Origin: Viola odorata
Lineage: Eukaryota; Streptophyta; Magnoliopsida; Malpighiales; Violaceae
DNA length: 64,000 nt
Direction: 5' to 3'
NCBI GenBank assembly: GCA_963691705.1
Contig: OY829539.1
Coordinates: 3,722,501 to 3,786,500, forward strand
Made by a program: the position numbers and the translations under genes. The notes beneath the pieces were generated by a model that was given only the letters and a program-made list of their open reading frames with translations, did no database searches and had not been told where the DNA came from. Of this stretch, positions 55,981 through 64,000 are shown piece by piece (the stretch's first letter is position 1; every line of letters begins with the position of its first letter).

Positions 55981-58395
55981 ATGGGTAAAAGTAAAACTCG
56001 TGCTTCTAGGTCTAAGTCGGTTGATGAGGAGAAAATAGATAATACAGCCAGTACTATTACTTCTCCGGCCATCCTCCATAAATATTTAACCGATCATTAT
56101 GCCAACATCCCCAAGGGCTTCAAGGTTTTTGTTGCCCCTGATTCTTTACGCCTGAACAGCGTTCTGACCGGCAAACATAGGATCTTGTATGCCCAGATAT
56201 TTCGCTACGGTTTCTGGTTTCCGGTTGACTCTTTTATCCAAGAGTTGCTCACCTCTCATGATTTGAGCCCCGTTCAATGAGCTCCAAATGCATACTGCGA
56301 CGTTTATGCATTTTTAAAACTCTATAAGTACAAGGGAATTACCTCTCCTTCACTTGCATTACTCAAGTCTTTGTTTCGAATGTACAACCGTCGGGGTGTG
56401 ATAGCAATATCACCCCGTTATGACGATGATTCCCTTAAGAACTTCACCTGGAAACTCCTTCATTTAGAGTCTTCCATTGATGGGTGGAAAGAACAATTTT
56501 TTATCATCGAAACTCCTGAGCTTCCGGGCCCATGGTGGTGGTCTGGTTTCAACCAAGATGTCAAGGACAGTGCTTGGCGCCGGGAGGCTCTTAACGAGAT
56601 AGAGCAAAACTGGTTTGACAAGTTGCTCAAACTGGAAATCAGCGTTCACACCCGCGTTCTGGCCTGCGGGGCTGATATCCGTTCCTGCGTTAAACATGAG
56701 TATCACGTCATTTCTTGATTTTTTCCACTGATACTAACGCTAACGTTGTCTTGTGCTTTTGCAGCGACTGATCCCAAGTACATTCCTGAGAGCGTTAGGA
56801 GGCGCTTAAAAAGGCTTCAATAGAGAAAGGAGGCTGAGCGAACGGCCGTGGCTGCCGATACCGCCGCCACTTCAGTTGTTTCACCTGTTACTATTTCGAT
56901 TCCTCCCTAAGCATCTTCTACTCCAGTTGGCGAGGAAACCGTGACCATACCTGTCGGTATTCCTGTCATATCAGTTGTTGCTCTTCCTGTTCAGCCGGCC
57001 ACTTCTAAGGCTTCCGCAAAGGGAAAAAAGAAAAGGAAGACAAGGAGCGTTGCTACCCTCCCGCCTTCTTCGGACGCGGTAGCCTCTTCAGAAGCACCTA
57101 TCGCTGAAACGGTAACTTTAAATGCTCCACGATATCTCTTGTACTGCTCTTCAATGCCTTCCTACATTTTCTTCTTATTTTTCATGTCTGGTGCTTGTTT
57201 TTCTTCATAGGACACTTCTGCCGCTTCTACCCATATGCTACCGCCGGGCAATATGGATTTGAGGCATGTACTGAATCAATCAAGGAAAAGGCAGAGACCT
57301 GATGGAGAAGGCACAAGCCTGTCGTCGAGTCAAGTCGATGTCGGGGAAAAGCATCAGACCGCTCTTGACTCTTCACCACCTCCTCAGAACCAGGCCGTTA
57401 ACATTTTTTGGAACATGGGCGTTCCTGGGCCTTTCGAGACTTCTCCACCCTCGTTTGGCTCGGAGGATCCTCATTTTTCTTCCAACTTGGGCTATAATGA
57501 CGACTTATCAGGCTTCTCCTCCTATCAACCTCATGACCCTTTCGGGCTTCAAGGGGGTTCCTCCACTAACCAGCCTCCTTCCCCTCCTGCCGTGGTCTTT
57601 GTACCTTCTGATGCTTCAGTGCTTAAGTGCTTCGGGGAGGGAGCGGTTGTGTCTAGTCTCCTGGCCGATGTAAGTTCACTTAACATTACCGAGCTTGTTA
57701 CCCATCAACTGGACCTGACTACGCTGAGTAGTTCAGGAATCACGACCATCGGGGGCGATAACTCTGCTATCACTACTTCATTCCTAGCCGCTCATATGCT
57801 AACATCTTCCGAAGAACAAAGCACTTTTGCTGCTGAGGGGGATAGAGAGCAAGCTGACATGCTGCGTTCTAATCTCTTTACCGATCTCATCCGGTTTCAT
57901 CATTATACAGAGCGCATGTCGCAAAAGACGGCTGCCCTTGCCTCTTCCGCGGACAAACTTCCAAAGGAGCAGGAAGAGAAGCAGAGGTTGCTGGAAGAGC
58001 GACAAGGATGCATAAGGGCCATGGAAATGGCCAAAGAGGAGGTGAAAGAGGCAAAGCAACAGCTGGCCGATTCTAATGTCGCTCTATCAGCTGAAAAATT
58101 GAAGAGTGTCGCTCTTGAGGGAGAGAAAATGGCTCTAGCGGAAGAGAGGGCCGCTTTGGCAGAAGAGAAGGCGACACTTGAGAGAGAGGCGACAGTCAAG
58201 TGTCAGTGGTATGTGGAAAGGACTGCTGCCATCATGGCTCACTGTTTCGTAGAAGATCATGGAGAAGAATTATATAAAGGTGACGTCATTTCTGACGCCT
58301 TTTTGCAGAATTCCGCTGATCTCAATGATGAAGGCTTCCGCATAGCCAGGTCAAAGGGCTACCAGGGGCGGGAGAGCTCGGGGAATCAGTCGTAG
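55981..58395 (+). pseudogene. aORF1-E (T2), second antisense copy, C-like
   Basis: ATG 55981 has a strong context (CCACCATGG). Exons align with C: 55981-56695, 56765-57111 and 57211-58395. The signature reads RILYAQIFRYGFWFPVDSF. Intron 1 has lost its donor: AT replaces GT at 56696-56697. Intron 2 (57112-57210) keeps GTAACT and CATAG. Stops lie at 56278-56280, about 56821 and about 56908. Exon 3 is fully open (395 codons) with VTHQLDLTTL and a long coiled coil, ending GRESSGNQS. It is much closer to C than to the other T2 copy at 31043. It is probably inactive. Confidence 0.7.
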
Positions 58396-59035
58396 GTAGG
58401 GTATTATCGCCATCTTTTTGTGAGGATTGAGCGTCATCCTCTTTTTGTCCATCTTTTTTGTATACTTTTGCGACCCTTTGTGGGTGCTTTAAACAGCAGC
58501 ACTTCTGTGATACTGGATTCCTTTATTGTTGATTTCCTTTTTCTGTACTTCTTTTTCTTCGAGTTTTACTTAGCATGGCCGTCGCGCCATTATCATCCTG
58601 ATTATGCTGATGGGCTTCGCCAGGTTCATCTTAATCGCTGCTCGGCATCATCAGAAATGATATTCCACAGAAAAGAAACATCATTCCTACGATCAAAAGA
58701 GATAACGAGTAGGGTCTTTAGGCCCTATTCCTCGAATCATGTAGAAATCAGTGCGATTGTCCTCACGTCAATCTCGTTGACGGGTCGCTCAACTCTGTTG
58801 TCATCTCGAGCGTTGATATCTCCGTTAGTCAGAAATATCCTGCACACTCTTAATTAATGTTTATTAGTAAGAGATATGCGATAACGGACACTAGTTACCC
58901 GTAGGAGCCAATCCGCTGTCATTTTAGGGTGTCGGTGTCGCTCGTTATCGCTTTCTCAACCAGCTCACTTCACCAGGGATTCCGTATCTGGTTACTCGCT
59001 GGGATTTTGCAATTCTTCGTGTTTCCACGTTACCA
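58396..59035. other. T2 spacer, first copy
   Basis: No gene. The part from about 58838 (GCACACTCTTAATTAATG onward) is homologous to 59620-59830 and to 48106-48330 of C. It ends by running directly into a repeated aORF1 tail, marking a duplication joint. Confidence 0.5.
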
Positions 59036-59266
59036 CGCTGGGAAGAGAGAGCCGCTCTGATAGAGGAATCAGCCGATAAGAGCCTGTGGCACGTTGAGCG
59101 GATGGCCACTATCTTAGTCGAATACTTTGAAGAGGTCCATGGAGCAGATGCGTATGAAGGTGACAAGGTCACAAAGGCCTTCAAAAAGAAGTCTGTCGAT
59201 CTTAATGAAGCAGGCTTTCGCCGAGCTAAGGCGGAGGGTTGGAGACGGAGGAACCCTGAGGGTTGA
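59036..59266 (+). pseudogene. Duplicated aORF1 C-terminus (T2)
   Basis: About 75 codons: EERAALIEESADKSLWHVE, EYFEEVHGADAY, NEAGFRRAKAEGW and RRNPEG at the end. This is the last part of exon 3 and is closer to C than to the adjacent E tail. No start or upstream exons. It implies a tandem duplication or recombination of roughly 0.8 kb covering [aORF1 tail + spacer]. Confidence 0.7.
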
Positions 59267-59844
59267 CACATTCCCGAGCTTTGCCGCCTCTTTTGCAGCC
59301 CTCGGGCTTTTTGTTTTTTGCCTCCGCGGCATTATTGTTTTGGTCTTTGGAACTTGTGACCTTTCTGAGGCACTTTTATGGATTTAAGCAGTTTATATCT
59401 TTGCCGCTGCCTTTTCCCTTTCTTTAGCTTTCACTTTCTGAAATTTCCAGGGTGTCGCTACCATCTTGGCGACATAATATGTTTATTTTTTCGAGCAGAC
59501 TCGTAACGTTTCAGCAACATATGTCGCTGAGCTTAGTATTGGGTTAGCTTCCCCGGCGGGCCTCATAGTATCGCTGCTTGTGCAGTAGTCAATCTTTCCA
59601 TTACTCGAAAGGTTATTCTGCACATTCTCAATTGTAAACCATTAGTAGCATAACGGGTTACGAGAGATAGTGATTACCCGTAGGAGCTTTTCCGCTGACG
59701 TCATAGGGCGTTTAGTCATGGAAGTCGCGTGAATCGCTTTTTCCGTCAGCTCTACTTCACTAAGGACTACTCATCTAGTTACTAGCTGGAATTTCGCGAT
59801 TCTTTGCGCTTTTATTTTTCCACGATCGGCCCGGAAAGTGCCCT
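59267..59844. other. T2 spacer, second copy
   Basis: No gene. 59620-59830 matches the C convergent spacer in reverse orientation. Confidence 0.5.
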
Positions 59845-60290
59845 CACTTAGTGAGCCATCGGATCGGGACTGGCTATCACAAGGATAGGACTTTTCACTT
59901 TCAGGCGTTGTCCTCGCGTCTAGAATTATGCCCTTACTTAGTAGACCCACTACACTAGTCCGGTCACTAAGAGGGGACTTTTCGTTTCTAGAACGGAGTT
60001 ACTATTTCCTTGTGGCGTGCCTTGTCTTGATGGGTCGTCTCTACGAGAACGGTCATTACAAGAAAATGACTTTTCACTCCCAGGGATTCCCGGGTTGTGC
60101 CCTCACTTAGTGAGCTATCTGATCAGGACCGACATTCACAAGGATAGGACTTTTCACTTCCCGGGGGCGTTCGGGATCTTTCAATCCCAACGCTAGTTCA
60201 AGGCATCCTGGGTCGTGCCCTCACTTAGTGAGCCATCTGATCAGGACCGGCATTCACAAGGATAGGACTTTTCACTCCCAGGTGCCCCCT
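59845..60290 (-). repeat. Tandem repeat between pol and aORF1 (T2)
   Basis: Five units with GTGCCCTCACTTAGTGAGCC and CACAAGGATAGGACTTTTCAC, the complement of the C units at 47660-48105. The second and third units are the most diverged. Confidence 0.75.
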
Positions 60291-60389
60291 TTTCTATCTG
60301 CACAAAAAGTAACCACAAACACCCAAGGAAGCTCTCTCAGGGAGCGTTAGCTAAGGTTAGGGTTGGCATCAGTCAAAGGTGCAGACAGT

Positions 60390-61547
60390 TCAAGGTCTAG
60401 GATAATATAATTTCAAACGAGCAATATTCCAAGAGTTAGATAGGGGAGTACCATCGAGCGTCTCCAGATGATAGGCTCCTTTTCTGATAACTCGGGTAAC
60501 GCAATATGGTCCATCCCAGTTTGGGCTAAGCTTCCCCATACGTTGACCCGCCGCTCGTTTGTCTCTGAGCACCAGGTCGCCTGTCTTTAGCAACCGTTCT
60601 TTGACGCGCCTGTTATGGTAACGGGCCATCTTTCGCTTGTAGTGTTGCATTTTCAAGAGGGTTTCTACTCGAACCTCTGGTAACGCGTCAAGGTTAGCTC
60701 GTAACCTTTCCTCATTTAGCTCCTCTCGGAAGTGGGCCACTCGCAAGCTCATGGTCCCGATTTCTACCGGCGTAACAGCCTCGGTACCGAAGGCTAATGC
60801 GAAAGGTGTTTCTCCCGTACTGGTTTTAACGGTCATGCGGTATGCCCACATCACGTATGGCAGCTCGTCAACCCATTTCTTTTTAAACCCCTCCAGATTT
60901 TTCTTAATGCCACTGAGGATGCTCCGATTTGTCACTTCTGCCTGTCCATTGGTTTGGGGGTGAGCCACGGAAGAGAATCGTTGCTCTATCCCGAATTCCG
61001 AGCATTGGTCTTTGAAGAATTGGCTGGTGAACTGTATCCCGTTATTGCTGATTAGGATACGAGGTACGCCAAATCTCATGATGACTTGGTGCTTGAAGAA
61101 ACGCCAAGTTTTTTCCGCCGTGATGTTGGCGACCGCTTCAGCCTCCACCCACTTCGTAAAGTAGTCCACTGCCACTATTACAAATTTTAGTTGGGACCTT
61201 GCCTTTGGAAACGGACCCAGGATATCGATCCCCCATTTAGCAAAAGGACAAGGGGTGATGATCTCTGATATGTAAGTGGCGGGACGTCGAGGAATTTTAG
61301 AGAACTCCTGACATTTCGGGCAAGTTTGCACATAGTCGTGGCAATCTTTCCGTATAGTGGGCCAATAGAATCCAGATCTGAAGACTTGTGCAGCCAGGGT
61401 GCCGCCCGATACATGCATACCGCATATCCCTTTATGAATTTTGCGTAACGTGTGAAGACCCTCTTGTTCCGTTATGCATTTGGCCGCTGGGTGCAAAAAG
61501 CATCTTCGGACCAGGTCCCCATCATAATAAGTATAGCGAGTGCCCAT
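60390..61547 (-). pseudogene. T2 integrase
   Basis: Open to the stop at 60390, no own start. Zinc finger HPAAKC...CPKCQ. Core Asp in KWGIDILGPFP and Glu in NGQAEVTNR are kept. The second catalytic Asp is Asn (ISNNGIQF; codon at 61044-61046), where C has VSDNGTQF, so strand transfer should be lost. The frame before it is shifted at about 61548. Confidence 0.88.
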
Positions 61548-62959
61548 CTCAGCACTTTTTTCTTTTCAGCGATATTCTCAGGCAGTTCTTCGTATTTTAA
61601 GTATTTGATTATGGGGACTCGCCAGTCGTTCTCGAGTTCTTCCACACACAGAGATGCTTGCTCTTCCATGAAGGAGGGTACAGGTAATTCTCGATAATAC
61701 ACGCCTTTGGGTATGGATGCTTCTGGGTTTGCAGCCAGCTTGGCAAGGTTGTCAACTTCGGCGTTGTCCTCTCGGGGAATGTGCCCAAAACTGACTTGCA
61801 TGCCTTCTTTCTTTATTTCTAATAACTCCCGCATCACTTTAGCGAGATACTGGACCATGATGGGCTCCCGAGCTTGAGAGCGCCCCAAGACCTGGTCGAT
61901 CACTAGTTTGGAGTCACCACAAATTTTCAGACGCAGGTCTCCTGTTCTTCCGGTATCGTGCCTACCTTTAGATGAAAGGCTTCTCCCTATCCGGAGTCCG
62001 GCCAGTAACGCCTCATATTCTGCCGCATTATTGGATAATGGCTGCAGGATTCAGATAGCGTATTGTATTCGCATATCGCTCGGCCCATTTATAAAGATTC
62101 CTACTCCAGCCGATTCTTGATTTTTAGCCCCGTCTACATGAATGATCCAGAGGTCCGTATAAGTCTCTGGGAACGGGAGATCCAAATCACGCCATTCCTC
62201 TTCGGGTACGCCTGTTAACGGATCTTCCGTAAAGGTGCATTCCGCTATAAAATCTGCCAAGATTTGAGCCTTTACAGATGGCCGAGACTGATACCTTAGC
62301 CCGTATTGTTCGATTTCAAGAGCCCAGATTAGCATTCTTCCCGAGGATTCAGGCTTTCGAAATATCCTTTTCAGCGGTTGATCTGTAAGTACGATAACGG
62401 AAAAAGACTAGAAGTATCTGTCCATTTTTCGAGTGGCCTGTATTAGCGCGTACGCTATTTTCTCAATTCGGGCGTATCGCAACTCTGCCTCCTTCAGAAC
62501 ATGACTCACGAAATACATGGGGCGGTGTGTGTGGCTATCGTCGCGAACGAGGACGGCGCTGACCACTTCGTCAGCAGCGCCGAGATATAGGTACAAAGTA
62601 TCACCTAGTTCTGGCCTGGTCAGTAGCAGATCGGACGATAGGTAATCTTTTAGGCTAACAAACGCCTCTTCACATTTCGGGGTCCACCCAAAGGATGCTT
62701 TCTTGCGTATGACTTTGAAAAAAGGAAGACATTTTTTGCCTTGTTTGGAAATAAAGCGCCCTAGGGCGATAACACGCCCTGTTAGCCTTTGTACTTCCTT
62801 AACAGTTCTTGGAGATATCATGTCTTGTATGGCTTTAATTTTTGATGGATTAGGCTGGATTCCTTTTTTGCTGACCACGTAGCCCAGGAATTTTTCGGTC
62901 TGAAATGCGAACATGCATTTCTGGGGGTTCAGCTTCATGCTGTGCCGTTTCATCACGTC
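61548..62959 (-). pseudogene. T2 reverse transcriptase (end) and RNase H
   Basis: Begins in mid-RT where F inserted (KLNPQKCMFAFQTEKFLGYV) and continues through FGWTPKCEEAF, VRDDSHTHRPMYFVS and the RNase H blocks IIHVDGAKNQ, NNAAEYEALLAGLRIG and GDSKLVIDQVLG. Stops at about 62409 and about 62050 and a frameshift near 61548 break it. It is better preserved than C: the two Trp and two Arg codons that are stops in C are sense here. The YVDD part lies beyond the F insertion. Confidence 0.87.
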
Positions 62960-63463
62960 TGATAACAATCAAGACAACCTTCACGGTGCTACTACACTTG
63001 CGACTCCTGCCGGGACGGATTCCTATAAATCCCATAGTATATCTTCATATCGCCCAGAGATCAGCGAAGGATTCTTAGGATGGTCGACATCAGCGGAGGG
63101 GGGACTTACTCGTCTCTATACGCACGGCGCCATCCTATCCTAGGGAATTGCGAGGTTATCGCTCCCGGCAGCCCCTTTAGATACCGCTCATGACGTCACC
63201 TACTGGCATCGTTCATGACGTCATCACCAGACATCGCCTGGATTGTTATCGCCAGGTATCTCCATCGAGGCCTATAAATATTCCTACTTTTTTGAACAGA
63301 AGGTAAGATCAAGAGGACCCAGCAGAACCTCTTGTTACTTTGTATCCCCGAACTGACTTAAGCATCGGAGTGTCTACGCCGGAGCCCCCCTTCCGGCGCT
63401 TTGCAGGTACATCCGACGACCGACCTCCGCCGTTCCGATCAGACACGACCTCAAATCTTATCA
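62960..63463 (+). repeat. F 5' LTR
   Basis: 504 bp, TGATAACA to TTATCA. TGACGTCA at 63191-63198 and 63216-63223; TATAAAT at 63273. Confidence 0.9.
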
Positions 63464-63644
63464 AATGGTGCTTTCATTGAGAGCTTTGGTATATTAAGTG
63501 AGCATCCTTAATAGCCAAGCTCCGTTTAGTCGGAAGATTGGAACGGTCATGACCGCAGGATCGGAGACGATCCAATCATCATCCTCTAATATCCCTTTCT
63601 CAATCCGCAGACAGTTATTCCCTTTTGCTACTGCTGATCTCTCT

Positions 63645-64000
63645 ATGACGACGCAACCAATTATTTCGGGATCTCTAGACCGTTCGGTCGGAATTGCAGG
63701 GGGACTTGTCTCCCCACAAACAGTCATTTCGTCATCTCAGACAGCGGGATCCGATTTCTCCACTCCTCTTTCGGGGGGATCTATACTTAATCATGAACAT
63801 CCTTTTGCAATGGAAATAGCGGCCCTTCGTTCTCGGTTGGAATATTTGACTGAAATGGCCGCAAGAATCACACCTGGTGCTTCTAGATCTAGTCTCCCTC
63901 CTCGCGTCATGTTCACACCATCTATTGTCGCTGATCGACCTTTATCACCGTTGTTTCCAGAAAACTTCCAGATGCCTTTGTCCGTGGGAGAACCTCCGGT
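63645..64000 (+). CDS. F gag, N-terminal part (runs off window)
   Basis: ATG 63645 aligns with the C gag start at 38588. The frame is open to the window edge and carries the same blocks (NHEHPFAMEIAALRSRLEYL, RVMFTPSIVADRPLSPL). The leader is 34 bases longer than in C, which has a deletion just before its ATG. Gag builds the particle; whether this copy is intact cannot be judged here. Confidence 0.85.
   Translation, partial: MTTQPIISGSLDRSVGIAGGLVSPQTVISSSQTAGSDFSTPLSGGSILNHEHPFAMEIAALRSRLEYLTEMAARITPGASRSSLPPRVMFTPSIVADRPLSPLFPENFQMPLSVGEPP

Larger units (their letters stand above)
27643..62959 (-). mobile_element. T2: Tat-lineage element with antisense genes, split by B and F
   Basis: Minus strand. 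In plus coordinates: 3' LTR 27643-28180, antisense ORFs reading rightward (aORF2, aORF3, aORF1), insertion B, a second aORF1 (E), a repeat-rich spacer, then pol reading leftward from 62959 to 60390. The ATTGT duplication around B shows that 33263 and 55464 were contiguous. The reverse transcriptase is cut at 62959 by element F; the rest of RT, protease, gag and the 5' LTR lie beyond the window or beyond F. Pol is very close to that of element C, but the LTR and first aORF1 are more diverged. T2 may therefore be a natural composite of two subfamilies. Confidence 0.7.
62960..64000 (+). mobile_element. F: C-family Tat element, 5' end
   Basis: LTR, primer site and gag start are collinear with C and nearly identical. 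It is inserted in the T2 reverse transcriptase; the preceding bases ACGTC (62955-62959) should recur at its far end. It runs off the window. Confidence 0.9.

Overview
This is plant nuclear DNA, almost certainly from a flowering plant. The evidence is a six-exon polygalacturonase gene with GT-AG introns, Athila-type and Tat-type Ty3/gypsy elements, a Ty1/copia tail, two Stowaway-like MITEs and a hAT element. No rRNA, tRNA or CRISPR array was recognised. The species cannot be named from the sequence. All boundaries, duplications and divergence figures below were read by eye.

Layout. (1) 1-9992: 3' part of a plus-strand Tat element (T1), split at 712/7781 by a complete, young, non-autonomous Athila-like element (A2, 713-7775, target duplication CCTAT). 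(2) 9993-14571: gene-free AT-rich DNA containing a large foldback element (12259-13990). (3) 14577-22282: a solo LTR (X1, duplication GGTCT) that holds two Stowaway-like MITEs and a 4.5-kb hAT element; the hAT element itself holds another solo LTR. (4) 22288-25488: the only clear host gene, a secreted GH28 polygalacturonase (22881-24977, six exons, 509 aa), followed by a possible last exon of an unknown minus-strand gene. (5) 26018-27125: copia 3' end. (6) 27643-62959: a minus-strand Tat element (T2) split by a minus-strand Athila element (B, 33264-55458, duplication ATTGT). B is split by a plus-strand Tat element (C, 37938-53465), and C carries a solo LTR (X2, 39739-42946, duplication GACGC). 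T2 is split again at 62960 by another C-family copy (F) that runs off the window.

Most interesting content. The Tat elements carry a block of genes between pol and the 3' LTR that is transcribed opposite to gag-pol. aORF1 matches what I recall of the plant 'putative gypsy-type transposon' family (Pfam PF04195); it is seen in T1, C and twice in T2, with two introns at conserved positions. aORF2 (about 130 aa) is conserved between C and T2 and I do not recognise it. aORF3 is a short variable ORF. aORF1 and aORF2 each have a TATA box. A 34-36 bp tandem repeat lies upstream of aORF2, and a separate roughly 110-bp tandem repeat lies where pol and aORF1 converge. In element C the spliced aORF1 is open for 725 codons although gag-pol of the same copy has many stops, so the antisense block may be under different constraint. 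Antisense ORFs downstream of pol are known in some Tat elements; the multi-gene, multi-promoter arrangement with aORF2 is the candidate for an undescribed system.
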